From Stichopus chloronotus (taxonomy: Eukaryota; Echinodermata; Holothuroidea; Aspidochirotida; Stichopodidae): a stretch of DNA of 64,000 bases. The translations under genes and the position numbers were made by a program. Positions 23,457 through 37,000 of this stretch are shown here, one piece after another; positions within the stretch are counted from its first letter, which is position 1; each line of letters starts with the position of its first letter. The stretch lies in the NCBI GenBank assembly GCA_021234535.1, contig CM037845.1, forward strand, positions 10,594,143-10,658,142, in the 5' to 3' direction. A model generated the notes under the pieces. That model was given only the letters and a program-made list of their open reading frames with translations. It was not told where the DNA came from and made no database searches.

Positions 23457-25374
23457 CTGTATGATTGAAAGCAAAATTAAACGTTAACTTTCTTAAATTT
23501 ATCCCAACTGCAATATTCTAACCAACTTAACCCTATAAAATACTGCATGTTCAAATAAAAAGTGAGAATTCCATTGACAAAATGTTGTTTTGTTTTCCTT
23601 GTCCACTTTGTTTTCATAATTTGACCGCCGTGGCACTCAAATGACATTTGACTGCCACCAATCATGAATAGGGTACTTTCAGTCAATGCCATACACCTAC
23701 ATCAAAATATGACTTCTATCTACCACCATTCACTTCTTAAGTTATCTGGTATACAAGGTACACATCACAAAGAAATATACACACACACATGCAAACACCC
23801 TTACACCTGCACACACACGCACACACCATCATGATTACAACTTACAGGTGAGCTATGAAATCATCAGAGTAACCAGAATGCAAAAATGCATTGTAGTTTC
23901 GATGATCTACTTAAGAGAATTTTTTTTCGATTGTTTTTATGTCTTACAAACATTTTTACTTATTTTGATGTTCCATTGTCACCAAGTTTTATCTTTCTAC
24001 TAAAATGCTAATTTGTGTTTGATGTGCCCTGCAAGGTGCACAGCTTTCATGTACACAACTTGAAGCGCGTGTCTTGGAATTTTCTGTAACCACTAATCAC
24101 GGACTATTCCAATTTTATACTTCTAACTATAGCATGTATTGCAACTATCCATTGAGCAATGAAGCACAAGCCATTGTGCGAAGGTTAGTATATGTTTGCA
24201 GTTCAGTTGCGTTCTCTCTGAAAGACTACCTGAGCGAGCGAGCAGGTATCAATTGCTTCCTTCACACGGCTTTACTTTTTGCTAAGTGTTATCCACCTTT
24301 CTAAGTGTACCTGGTATGTTTGGTATACATGTTAGCTGCCATGCTATGTATGCCAGGTGTATTAACGCAGTTTATTTACAATGTTTTCGCAGTTTCACCC
24401 TTGTTGACCTCAAGTGATCATTGACCTCCATTAAAATAATAGCGTTCTTGTATTAAATAAGATACACCTACATACCAAATATAAGATCTGTCCAAGCTTC
24501 CCTTCTTGAGATATCGTGTTTACAAGGTTTTCACAATTTGACCTCTACCAAAAACAATAGGGTTCTTTTACTCAATGTGGTACATCTACATACCACTTAT
24601 GAGATCTGTCCAAGCTTCCCTTATTGAGATATTGTGTTTACAAGGTTTTCACAATTTGACCCCTGTTGACCTCAAATGACCTTTGACCTCCACCAAAAAC
24701 AATAGGGTTCTTCTACTCAATGTGGTACATCTTCATACCCAAATATGAGATCTGTCCAAGCTTCCCTTCTTGAGATATCGTGTTTACAAGGTTTTCACAA
24801 TTTGACCCCTGTTGACCCCAAATGACCTTTGACCTCCACCAAAAACAACAGAGTTCTTCTACTTAATGTGGTACATCTACATACCAAATTTAAGATCTGT
24901 CCAAGCTTCCCTTCTTGAGATATTGTGTTTACAAGGTTTTCACAATTTGACCCCTGTTGACCCCAAATGACCTTTGACCTCCACCAAAAACAATAGGGTT
25001 CTTTTACTCAATGTGGTACATCTACATACCACATATGAGATCTCTCCAAGCTTCCCTTCTTGAGACATCGTGTTTACAAGGTACAGTAAGGCCTCACAAA
25101 CATACATACACACACACACACATACATACACACACGCATTCATGATTACAAAGGTTACGATCATCATCGAAACCAAAAAAGTGCTACTGTACCAAATGAA
25201 ATTTTAGAAAAATCTAAATTAATACACAGTATGGCTCTTCTTATTCAAAGTGCCACATACAAAGCAACAAAAGCTACTTAGACATTCCTTTCATTGTATT
25301 TGACAGGATTGATAGCAGAGACAATTTTGTGGAGTTAAAGAACTAAACCTTAGAATAAGAGTACATGCACCTAC
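23457..25374 (-). other. Intron between exons B' and C' of the minus-strand ZF pseudogene
   Basis: It contains a CA-rich stretch near 23774-23826 and the 24.4-25.1 kb AGGTCA minisatellite (listed separately). No other gene is seen. The 76-codon plus-strand frame at 24074 has no motif. Confidence 0.5.
24386..25090 (-). repeat. About 145-bp minisatellite, five units, rich in AGGTCA
   Basis: The anchor GATCTGTCCAAGCTTCCCTT begins at 24485, 24603, 24749, 24894 and (as GATCTCTCC) 25039, giving spacings of 118, 146, 145 and 145. The short spacing reflects loss of about 27 bases including the CCCTGTTGACC segment. On the minus strand each full unit holds GGAGGTCAAAGGTCAT, a direct repeat of the nuclear-receptor half-site AGGTCA with one-base spacing (DR1), and ATATCTCAAGAAGGGAAG. 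The same two words occur in plus-strand arrays at 36.1-37.6, 50.8-51.5 and 58.6-59.3 kb. The array ends in a CA-rich microsatellite (about 25098-25137). Confidence 0.93.
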
Positions 25375-25452
25375 ATGATACGTATGTAGGAGGGTCAGAT
25401 TTACTATCTTCTGTGAAGTAATCACTGACAAATTCTTCTTTAACACGGTCTT
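25375..25452 (-). pseudogene. Exon B' of the minus-strand ZF gene (78 nt, phase 1-1)
   Basis: TTTCAG acceptor, 78 nt, then the donor GTAGGTG. Same length and phase as exon B at 42796-42873, with shared residues VKEE, VSD, TED, PP and VS. It encodes DRVKEEFVSDYFTEDSK, keeping the hydrophobic-K-x-E sumoylation consensus (V-K-E-E). By itself the exon is intact; it is listed as pseudogene because the gene's terminal exon is broken. Confidence 0.78.
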
Positions 25453-28400
25453 CTGAAAGACATACAATACAATAGGCAATTGTGATAGACATGTGATCAG
25501 AATTCATATTGTGGTTTCCCCAAAATGATTTATAAATAAGCAAACTTAATTTTTCTATAACAAATGACTGCATGGGCATACTCTAGTAGATACCAAATTT
25601 TATGAGGTCTGCCCAGGCTCCCTGTATAGTATATTGCAAGAGCAAATTTGTTTACAATTTTTCAGTGAAATGCCCTTTCACAAGGAACAAAAATGAGCCA
25701 CCCATGTACATCTGGCAGATACGTTTCTGATAACTTACAGTACCTTCTATTCCAAAATAAACCTCTGTCAAGGGAAGGAAACCCTGGCAATATCTTTACA
25801 GTATAAAAATGAAAGTGTTTGACAAATATCTTCCCAAGTTTCTTAAATATTATTTGTGAAAATATGGGGCAATACATCACCATTTATAATTCATCAAATT
25901 TTCCTACTTCAAGACAAGGTTTTTCATTGACTAGAATCATTTCTGACATTTGTTTTGGGAGTTCACTCAGCTATTAGTGAAAGAGCTGTACTTAGGATAT
26001 TTCATTCTTATTGCACATGCTAGGGATTGGAAAAATTGTTCCCAAACTTCTGACCATATTTTTCACATCAAAGTACAGTATGGGTCTAGCTGTATGTAAA
26101 TCGGTACGAATTTGGAATCTGTGACCATAAATGATGTCAATAACTTGAATAAGGGTATTAGACAACTAAAAAATTATTATAGGGTCTGTGTTTACTCATG
26201 AGAGTTAAGCACCCTAAGATTAGGGACATTCAAATTTGCCACATGTGGCCTTTTTGAACATGCATGGTTTTATGATGTCATTAATTGATAATTTATTATT
26301 ATTAATTAATAAATTCAATCCTGTTAATCATTTAACTCGTGCATTCTATTACTACTTCTGCATCTTCACTGTTTGTTCCAACATTTGAGCCAATGGTCAC
26401 ATTAGGCTATAAATAATTTCCTACAAATTGCATGTCACCCTTTCCTTTAAAATGTATCTCACTTTAGATCATCAATGATTGAGATATGATAATGTAGGCC
26501 TACCTGAATCCTAATTCGGGATCATCAGTGATATGAGCATATCCTTATTGGTTGCTGTGACAGAAGTAGGCCTTATCTGCCTATAGCCCAGGATAGGCTA
26601 TGACCTCAGCTTTCATGACCTAGGTTTTATCGTCGAAAATAGTTGAACACTTTCAAAAAGTCTAGTTTCCCGGATGCAGGATTGAGGATAACTTGCTCAA
26701 TGGTTGCTATGTGACATTTTTCTGATGCGTGCTGTGCAAGAAAGTACGAAAAATTGCACAGTAGTACTACACTTTGCTGTAGTTTACCCTACACAGTCTA
26801 CAGTGTTCGAGCCCACTCGAATAGTCGAACTTCCGGCCCTAGTGACTTGAGTACAACTCAAAGAACTAGATTCTGTGGTAGAACTAGAAAGTATGTAGCG
26901 CAATTGACACATTCACACTCACACAAGTTAAATTTGTATACATTAGCCTACAGAACAGACCTCCGTTGGCAACCAGTCCACCTAAAAAAAAAACTAAAAG
27001 TTGATTCATCAAATATGGTAGCTAACTACATCATGACTAACGAGGATTCAGGTACCAGTAGCTTTACAGCAACAAATTTGCGTAATAATACGCACATACC
27101 AAAAGAGGACCGAGCAGATGCAGGCATTCCAGTTCTCCTTTCGTGACCTAAGTTCAGTTCAAAAGAGTGTCCGATCCAGACGACAGATGTGAGATCAACT
27201 GTGGAACGCCAAAAGGGAATGGTTCTGTGATCTCATTGTAATTTGTTTCAACCTTTTTCTATCTCCTTCTTTTTTGTGTGTGTGTTGTTGTTTTTTGTTT
27301 TTGTGCCTTTTGAGTTTGTTTCATTGAAACTTGCCTCACTGAAGTTAGTATTGTAATGATACGAGTCACTAGAGCCGGACTCTGGTCACGATTTTTGATG
27401 ATTAGACCTGACTCTAGTCATTTGGGTAAACAAACTCGACTTGCCCCGAGTTAGAAGTTTGAGGAAGTGCTAAACACTCGACCATAGACTCAGTCAATGA
27501 CTACTTGCGTCTGTACGTGCGTAGGCCAGAGACTACTGTATGTACCTACGTTAATATTACATCTACAGATACCATATCACCATTAATTCCTCCATTGACT
27601 TACACACTAAAGTTGTGACCTTCGTTCCGTATTAATCCTGTGAAAGCTATTGGTCTATCAAATGGCACTTACAAATTTACGCATGTTGACCGTTCATATT
27701 TTTAGCTAGAAAGGGTGGAAGTTTAGAGAGGCGGCCCCGCCTGCTTATCGATGCTCTCCGACCGAAATATTATTCGATTTTCTGAGAAAAAAAAAATTTC
27801 CTTCAATTTTTATTTAAAATTTTTAAAATATTTGAAATTTTTAAAATTTTTAATATTTAAAATTTTCCCTCAATTTTTAAGTAAAATTAAAATTTTCTTC
27901 AATCTAAATTTCCTTCAATTGCCATCATTTTCACATCATTTGTGCTTGAATTAGTGCTCTTCAACATTCTAGAAAAAAGGAGTGGTGTTCACCGAAAACA
28001 TGATGAAAATGTGATTGCCTTAACTCATTTTTAGGCACTTTTCCCGAGCAAGGTTGACAGTCTCCCACATGTACAAAAATCTAATGGTGGTATATGGTGC
28101 CTGCAATAAATTTACAAACGTGTTTGCCCGACAAAGTGCTCATTGAGTCGGGTATTCACGTTTGATGTTTATTTTCCTCTTTAAGTTTCTTTAAGAGGGA
28201 TGATACTGTACCTGTAAATATCTGGGTATTGTCTGATAAATGTTCGTGTAAATGTTGATTGGAGAAGGACGGATTATTTTATGTAATTACTAATTACTTG
28301 ACATTAAATATGCCAGTGTGTCGGGCTATTCTCGAAACACATCGTGTTATCGAATGAGAGCATGTTGATACTTTGCAAAAATAGTGGCGCTACTCTTAAA

Positions 28401-28720
28401 TGATCATCTTCATTAATTTTCCTTTTTTTTTTTTTTTCAAGTTTCTTATTAAAAAAATAAAAACGCAGAATACGGAAGCTTAAAATTGCCGTCAAGATAA
28501 GAATATCGTTTCCTCATATGTTGACAATTTGCAGCTATGTTAACTATAGACAAAATGTCTACTTAGCAAGATAATATCTCATCAAAAGGAGGATAATGAT
28601 CAATTGTTCAGTTGTCGTAATTCTCTTAACATCTCAACATTTTTTCTGCAAAATGTGAACTTGTTTATTTGATTGTTAGTGAGAAATTCAACATTTTTTT
28701 TTTAAAGTTCATCCTGCCAA
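25453..28720. other. No supportable gene; expected 5' part of the minus-strand ZF gene not identified
   Basis: The first exon(s) of the minus-strand gene should lie here or further right, but I could not recognise a counterpart of exon A or an ATG exon. The 130-codon plus-strand frame at 26754-27146 has no family motif. 27780-27930 is a palindromic A/T low-complexity patch (AAATTTTTAAAATTTTTAA). Confidence 0.45.
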
Positions 28721-28732
28721 TTCAATAATTTG

Positions 28733-28765
28733 CTGCAAAATGTTGATGAAATCAACATTCTGCAG
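28733..28765. repeat. Inverted repeat, 15-base arms
   Basis: CTGCAAAATGTTGAT (28733-28747) and ATCAACATTCTGCAG (28751-28765) are complementary with one mismatch around GAA. Related AACATTTT and TTCAACATT words occur nearby (28640, 28687), which suggests a small foldback element. Confidence 0.7.
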
Positions 28766-30780
28766 AAAATCGTTGAATTGATTAAAGTAATTATAGTTGT
28801 CATTTGAACATTTTATAGAAAATTGTTTAATTGCTCATTCAGAAAAGAAGTGAACAAGTGTCATTTTCGCGGTGAGATGTACGATTTCCAAACAATTATC
28901 GTGAGTGTTGAAGAAGAAGAAGAAACATCATCTTTTCGTCAGATATGTGTTACCATTTTGCTACATTGGTTTTTTATATCATAATTGAGAAATTGGAGGC
29001 ATGAGATCCCTGTTTAAAAACTGGACACATGTCGTATCCGTTTCCGGGGATCTGGAGGGTCTGAAGGGCCGAAATTTTCTTGTACGTGCTTCGTCAACCG
29101 ATCGTTTCGCTCCCGCCGATTCGATAGTCCTCTCCAATGCTTTTTAAATCACGTATAACCTTTATTTTCGGTTAATGGGCGTGGATCCATGAGCTTGTCA
29201 TGATTTTTCGCAATTACGAATTGCCGTCCTGGGGTGTCTGTGGGGATGATGGGGTGAACCTACTGTAAGTGTAATGGAAGGAAATTGGAAGTTGTCAATA
29301 TGGCAAATGGTGCAATATTTGGTCAAAAATTTACCTACTTTATGTGATTTTGCTTACACCTTTGACTGACGTAAAACATTGGAATCCTTTCATCGTCCTG
29401 TCCCAATCCAAAATCATTGTACTCCAAAACTGAAAACCTACGATCATTGTGAACAAAAAATTCTGAAAACCTGCGATCATTGAAAAATTCCATAAAAAAA
29501 AATCATCTACTTTTGACTGCATGTGCATGTCCAGCCTAATACATAATGTTATTTTTACACATGCGCATATATTCTCTGAATCAATTGTAAATACTATGAT
29601 CAAGATGACAAAATGTTAAGTTGAGATGAATCGATGTAGTTGAGTCGATTTTGCCCCCCTCACGAAAACCTGGCCACGCCCCTAACTTCAGACAAGTTTC
29701 ATTTGGCCGTGGTAAAATATCTCTTCAAAATGATAAAATTCAAATATTCCAGTTTGTCATCTTGAAGATGTGGTTTAACTCGACACTATGTCAATTTTCT
29801 TACGGTACTTTTGACGATTTTTTTTAGATCACATGATTTAAAACGTCAATTCACTTATAATTGATGCCGAATAGCGATTAACACATTTCAGATTTTTGTC
29901 ATTTCAATTTATTAGTTATAATTATAACCTGCAGGGTGTGAAGAACAGAAATTTTCTTGTACGTGCTTCGTCAACCGATCGTTTCACTCGTTATAATTAA
30001 ATGATCACAATGACTGTACGAAAAAAAAAGCATTTTGGCGAAAAACTGAAATTTGTTATACCGTATTTGATATCGTTAGGAAGGCAACAAATTTTAAGAA
30101 AATTAACATTTGGCGAGATCTAAGAAACTTAAATTGAGTCAAGAAATCAGGCAGATCGAACTTCATAATGGCAATATTCAGACCCCGGTGAAAAAAATGG
30201 GGGATGGGGAAGATTTGGTGCAGGGCTTTCTAGCCAGAGCACCAAAATCAGTTGGGGTAGTGCACCTTTAGTCCTGCCTCATTTTATACCCAGGAACCAC
30301 ACCACCACCCCCTCCCCCTCAGTCCTGGTCTCCCCGATTCCATTGTCACCAGCAAAAACTTGGAATTATTGCTTTGCAGAGAAACAATAAACATAAATAA
30401 ATAGCCTAACATTTTGGACAATTGTCATCAGGCTTGCCAATACAAAACAACTCGTGGAACTGAAATAAGTCGAAAAATTGTCACTTTTGCGAGTGTCCAT
30501 GTCCCCAAAATTAATGTCGATTTTCAAATTCTGATTTTGACGGTTATTTGATGTCGTCAAAATGTCGACTTTCCGCATTTTGAGACCATCAAGAGTTGCT
30601 AAATAAAGTAACTGAATTTTCTGAATTTGGCCACTCTGAGCAGTTGTTCAAATTTCCTCAGATTTCTCATTCCTGTAATTTTGACGAGTTAATTTGAAGT
30701 CGTCAAGATCGAAAGCATGTCGCTCTCGATGTCATTTTAAAGTGAAAGGTTTTTTTTTCATTTACAAGCCTCCTTCTACG
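28766..30780. other. Non-coding sequence flanked by a 38-bp direct repeat
   Basis: No gene is seen. Exact 38-bp direct repeats lie at 29071-29108 and 29948-29985, part of about 57 bases of similarity (from 29051 and 29929). A perfect palindrome GTTATAATTATAAC lies just left of the second copy. CTGGCCACGCCCCTAAC near 29670 looks like a fragment of a common dispersed repeat. Confidence 0.55.
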
Positions 30781-30828
30781 CTTCCGTGGGAGTGGTGACC
30801 CAACTTACATTAGTTGTAGGTCAGTGGT

Positions 30829-30842
30829 CTTTATATTATATG
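30829..30842 (+). promoter_or_regulatory. Possible TATA-like box of the plus-strand ZF gene
   Basis: CTTTATATTATATG lies about 180 bases before the candidate first-exon ATG at 31011. It is only a sequence resemblance in AT-rich DNA, so the call is weak. Confidence 0.15.
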
Positions 30843-31010
30843 TCCCCGATTAAGAGCGTTACTTGCACTTGCATCCAACAATAACGAACTGCTGCGCCTA
30901 GTACTTCCAATGTGATGTGCCAAGCGCAGTACACGTATCGTATACTGTACTAACGGCGTACGGATGCGTGGAACACCTTCAGTCAGGTATCCTCCTAAGA
31001 AGCAAGGAGA

Positions 31011-31047
31011 ATGTCAGCTTTTACTGGCCGCTCCCCTTTAGGTCTAG
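31011..31047 (+). CDS. Candidate first coding exon of the plus-strand ZF gene
   Basis: An ATG with A at -3 (GGAGAATGT) starts MSAFTGRSPLGL, then one base of the next codon (G), followed by the donor GTACGT at 31048. It therefore ends in phase 1, as exon A requires; joining G to the AA that opens exon A gives Glu. The other ZF exons have no usable ATG before the fingers, so an initiating exon is needed upstream. The evidence is phase, Kozak context and a donor-like site only. A different upstream exon is quite possible. Confidence 0.35.
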
Positions 31048-34000
31048 GTACGTATTTAGCATTTTTTTTCCTTAACGGTAAATGGTTTATCAGGAGCAAT
31101 GTTAAGTTGCTTTACGAATACTGAAAACATGGATTTCATACGAATACTGAATGTCTTTCTTTCGAAGACACGGCCTGACCACCATGGCTGTGGGGTTGTC
31201 ATTGTCCGTACTGTACCTGTGGTTTGCCCAGGTGAAGTGAAAGCCTTTTGTTACAAACAGTGTGTACGTCACGTATACCGTAAGGTGTACTTGCTAAGCG
31301 TGTTAACTTCAGTATGTGTCAGTACGTTGTGGTAGGCCTAGTACTTGCGTGTACTGAAAAAGTGGAATATGCAAGTCGTTGGAATTTCGATAAGCAGTTT
31401 TTGTTGTTTCATTTTAGGCTAAATGTGATCTTTTGCAAGAGTGTTTTTTTTTTAAATTTTAACATACTTTTGTGTGTGTGTATGAAAGAAAATTCCAGTT
31501 TCTCATGTTGGCATTTGATCCGCCAGGCCAGGCACCAAGTTCAAGATTAAGAATGCTGTTGGCTGTCAATTTTTAGTAGACAGATGGTCTGTGTCTGTGT
31601 AGTAGAAGGATGGACATGGTGGTGTCTCCTGTCAATATGTAAGGTCAAAGGTTGGGGTTAAAAGTCAAAGTAGGGGAAATCTTTTGCTTTTAGTTCTCAA
31701 TCAAAAGCTGAAATTTTAATGAAAGAATGCAACTGGTATGATATGTACAAGATTTTATCAACAAAACTTGTATGTTTGCATTTTGAGGTTAAGTTCAATT
31801 GCAGAGTTCAAAGGTTCAAACTGCTGGATACAACTGCAGAATACCCCGCAACAAAACCTCTACCATCGAGTTTCTGGACGTGGGGTTGTGGTCAACTAGT
31901 TAGCACTGCACGTAGCGCGTCATTCACTATGACGTCACAATAGTCAAAACTGTCTTGACAAATGGTCCCCAGGACCGTGACCGCAGACCAGTCAACCCTC
32001 CCGGTTTTACTGGGAGACTCCCGCGGTTGTCCACATCTCCCACTCTCCCAGTTTCATATTCCAGTCTCTCGGTTTTTTCTGTCCATTTGCAACATTTCTG
32101 AAAGTAGCCAAAACAGTTCTAAGCACCAGTACTTGGCCATAACACAATGTATAGTGCATTGCAATCAGATTGTTGTTCACAAAATTTTCAACTGTCATAC
32201 GGTAGATTAACACTAATTACACCAAGAGCAGGTTGCTTTGTACATAAGTTGTTTGTTTCTGAGGGGCTGTGCATACAGAAGAGCTTACATGTACCTGCAA
32301 TGTATCCACTCTGTGGCCCCGTTTTTTTGTTGAAAATTACCAATCTTCCCATTTTATTACTAATATCCTGAATTTTTGGTTCTGGAAAATCATAATTTCC
32401 CTATTTTAGGTGAGACAGGTTGGCAGGTGCGTGACCCCAACCCCACTTCGGATTTTAGTCCCAGTGGAATAAATGTCTTGCAGTTTTCAATAACAAAGAA
32501 CAAGTTTCTGTTTTCAATGTTTTGAATATCTCATTAAATACGCTGCGCAATATGTTGTAGAGCTGGAGGATTGCGACTCCACTCCAGTTTTAAGTCCTAG
32601 TGAGATGTATTTCGTCATTCACTAGGAAGTCACATTACCTGTGTTTGTAGAATTGTTCTCAAGAAAACCCTCCCTTTAAAACAGGAATTACGTCATGATA
32701 CCACCTGGTACTATTAAAGGTCTTTGAAGATTCTCTCAAACCGCCCTACAGATACATGTAGAAATCGTTCACAGAATGGTAGTTTTCCTTACACAGTAAT
32801 CGGTTGGGACCTTGACCATGACCGCCACTCCACAATAAATTTACTTCAAAAAGTGGCAAGGGTGTTCTGTAGTTTGCATTTGCAACACCTCCTACACTGC
32901 ATTGCCGATAACAGTCAAATTTGGTGACCCATGGCCTAAAGTTGTGTCTCCAATCAATATTTAAAGGAATCCTCCACCATGGCATCTCAGGTTCAGTTTT
33001 CAATTTAGTAAGGATCCCTTGTGCAAATAAAAGTATGTTACTGAATGTAAACATGCATAAGGTTTCCATAATCGCTGAAATTCCATTATTCCTGTAAAGA
33101 GTTTTTGTGTCCAGCTGAGGGGAGCTACAGTACATGAAGAGTGCAAAAATGTACAGCATTTTTGAAGTTTCACACATTTCTGGCTCGTATACTGAAGCCT
33201 GCAAATTTCAAAGCAACTAGTATTTTACAAATTCTATAAATAACCTTCTAACCGTGTTCAAAATTGATACATAAAAACCGATAGAATGTAAAAAATCTTA
33301 TGCAGTTCACTGTTTTTGTCGGTGGAGAATTCCCATAAGGTGAGAGCCTAAGAGGCTGGGCCAGGGTTTGCATTATCACAAGAATCACCGGCAATCATGC
33401 AAAAGAATTGACTCCTGGAGGCACATCTACTGTATCGTGCATGCAGTTGACAGCTTTATAAGTTAGCCTACTGTACGTACAGTACTGCAATTCATGAAGA
33501 GAGGCTAGCTTATGGACTCTACAGTACAGTATACTTCAGTTATTTTATTCAGTTAAAGGTTGTGTGACATGCTTCTATATAAGAGCACCCTTCACTCAGA
33601 AGCTGCAAAGTACTGTAAAACCCCGAGTGAAAATCCGGTGTTGATATCTTTAAATTGTTTTGAGGTACTGTATGACTTTTCAAAAATTGAGAAAATTGCA
33701 AAGGAGATGATGTGCAGTGTTGCACAGTGTCAGTATGTTAAGCTTATATATATAGTATTTTGCCTCTTAATTTTTTAATTACTGAGTTTCACGTTGGTTC
33801 TGTAAGTCATATCGATCTTTTTGAGGAAGAAAATGCCTGCTCCCAAAATAAAGCCCTCCTGGGCATATAAAATTCTCAAATGTCCTTGAAATAAAGGTTA
33901 CATAAGCAAAGGATTAACATACTGTAAGACGTATCATGCTGTAAGAGTCCATCCCTGGACGTCACGAAGTTGCATACTTAACCAATGTTTGTATGTAATA

Positions 34001-37000
34001 CAGCTGTGAAACACTAATTTGCCTGTAAATTGGTCAATCTGTGACTGATTTTGATGGAATTTGAGGCTATTTGATATATGCTAGATGCACCCAATACTAC
34101 AAAATGTCATTTTCATGTCACATGACATTTAATGGAAACATTGTGCAACTTGTATTGTCATGGTAGGCTTATTATCAGTACAGTATATCTTATGATTTGT
34201 ACATACTGTACAGTACAGTACTGTTACAAGGTTTCTTGTACTCAGTACAATGTACTGTATGTTCATGAATACTGTAAGTTGTCGCTGACCCATGCACACA
34301 CAGTAAGAATGTCTGTGAAATCCCCAGATACTGAGTGTGCCAGCATTTCAAGTTCAAATGTACAGTACATGTAGGTTAAATCAATTTATTTAAGTCATGT
34401 TTTCTAAATTAAAAAAATCAACCCTGTTTACAAATCAAGGCTTAAAAAACTGATGATGCCAATGATTTGGCATAGAGAAAAATTTCAGAAAATTCCACAT
34501 TGCATACAAAGTAGCATACAGTTCTGTAGTCCTACTGTATATTTGTATTGTTCTTGGACTTGTAACTACTGTAGATAACCCTCTAACATACTGTAATTCC
34601 CACCAGTGAAATTGCCCAATAGCAAAACTGTTCTTAGCATGGGATACTGTACACCCACTTTGCATACCATAGTTTTACTATGAAAATCATTGTAACTGAA
34701 ATTTAAAACCTGCAATGATTGAATATATTTAGAAATATTATTGATGCTTTTTACAGTGATGTCGAGAGACAAATCAAGCATTCAAACCACCTATGTCAGC
34801 AGTTTGCATGTTGGGATTTACAAGCTTCAGTTGACTGTGCAAAATGCATGGTTCTGATGCCTTCCGCCAGGAATAACGTACATCTCCCTAAACTTAACCC
34901 CCTGGTGGGAATTGTACAAGTTTTTTATCTGATCACTATACGGTACCCCATTCAATCACACAACCCAAAATTTTACAGTTTACGTGTCGTAAAATCACCA
35001 AGATAGCCTAGTAATAGTAAAAGATTACAGATATAACACTATATAACAGTATTGTAGGTAATACATTACCAATAAAAATGCCAGACTTCTGCTTACCTAG
35101 AGGTGAAATGGATATAGCCTAAATGCACCCTAGAAGGTTCTGGTACTTTCATTTGACTATTATCTGGCAAATCTGGCCAGAATTCCAGCAGTTTTTTTTT
35201 CTTTGTGTAAATCTGGCAAATCATTTTCCGGTCTGATTTTAAAATTCCAAAGCCGATACACCCCCCCATACATGACAAAAGGTCAGTGCTCCAGTTTGTG
35301 CGTAGCACTCATCCCACATTAGTACATTATTATACATGATAGCTTGGAGTATGTTGTTTCAACGCTGGGACAAAATACTGTAATTATAGTAGCAGGTCTC
35401 AATGAAGTGCAAAGTTTAAAGGTACAGGACCTGAAATTTAGAGCATATTGCCAAATTCCTTAATAAGAAAGCCGGTCATTTTGGCTTTCATAACCAACTC
35501 AGATTTTTGTATCTAGAATAGGGTGGGCCTACTTCACTCACGACTGATCACTGTATCTATCAACTTGTGTTGACGTGACAAATAGCACACAGTTCTCTAC
35601 CGTACTTTGTGTGTTCGTAACTGTACACCTACCTAGAGAAAAAAAGTTTATTACAGTAAGCATGTTTAATGAGTAATGACATACAGTAACAGTCTGAGTA
35701 ACTCTTGGACAACTTAGTTTCAAACAGGTGGATCACATTTTCACATTCTAAATGTTCATTTAGACAACTTTCTCATCTTTCCTATATTTGAGTCACAATA
35801 ACTTACATGTACTGTAGTTTGGTGAATGTTTTGGGACTAAATGACAGCCTTGCCCTGTTTAATATCCATGATGTGGCCATTTTCCATGCATCTTCTTGAA
35901 TTTAATTCCAACATGAAGTGATTTGTGCAGTGCACTCTGTTTCACTTCAAGCTACTAAACTTGAAGCATGCTGAAAGTGCAAGCATGATCAATGAAAAAA
36001 GTATTCATTTGATGTAATTTGAGAACTGTCATAAGTGTGAGGAGCACTTCTGATTTGTGCACAATTTGAAGATTTTTTGATTCCTTGCTGAAGGCAAGCA
36101 AGGATTCAAAGTGCGTGAGCAAGTGTACATGTGTGTTTGTGTGTGTGTGCGTATGTGACGCCTTGTCACGCTATCTCAAGAAGGGAACAGTGCTTGAACT
36201 TCAATTTTGTTGTGTTGGTAATCCATCATGAGCAGATGATATTGTTTTTTATGGAGGTCAAAGGTCATTTGATGTCATCAAAGCTTAGAGTATCATGGGT
36301 GATATCTCAGTAATCAAACGTTGATTGAACTTCAAATCATTATCATTGGTAGTCAATGATGAGAAGATGATGTCTGCCATTTTTGATTCCTTGTTGATTG
36401 CAGGCAAGGAATCCATGCGATGGTGATTTTGGTTGGGTATATTTGTGTAAACATGATATCTCAAGAAGGGTTTGGTGCTCGAACTCCAAAGTTGGTACAT
36501 TGGTTATCTATTATGAGTAGATGATTTCTATCGTTTTTCATGGAGGTCAAGTCTCCATTTGAGGTCACCAGAGCTTAAAGTAAGAAAACATATAAGGGGA
36601 GATATCTCAGCAACTTAATAATGCTGGAGATGATCAAACTCTAACCACTGGTAGCATGTAATGAGTAGAAGATGTCCATTGTTTTTTATGGAGGTCAAGG
36701 TCATGTGGTGTCAGTAGAAGACTTCGTGTGAAAACCTTGTAAAGACAGTATCTCAAGAAGGGAAAGGTGCTTTAACATCAATCTTGGTGTGTTGGTACCC
36801 TGTAGTCCATTGTCAGTAGATGATCCCTGTTTTTTTTCATGGTGGTCAAAAATCATTTGAAGTCCCCAGAGCATAAAAAACTACCAAGGGAGATATCTTA
36901 GCAACTAAACATTGCTGAAACTTTCAACTCTTTTCTTTTGTAGCACCTAATGCCTGCAATTTTTTGTGGTGGTCAAAGTTCATAGTGTGAAAACCTTGTT

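Noticed and set aside
24386..25090. Possible CRISPR-like array
   Set aside because: The whole 145-bp unit repeats, with no short repeat plus unique spacers; this is a eukaryotic minisatellite.
26754..27146. 130-codon plus-strand frame
   Set aside because: No family motif, no splice or codon evidence; contains an A9 tract and an ordinary composition mix. Not supportable as a gene.
32746..33204. 152-codon minus-strand frame within the first intron
   Set aside because: No motif, opposite strand to the gene, interrupted composition; no splice partners seen.
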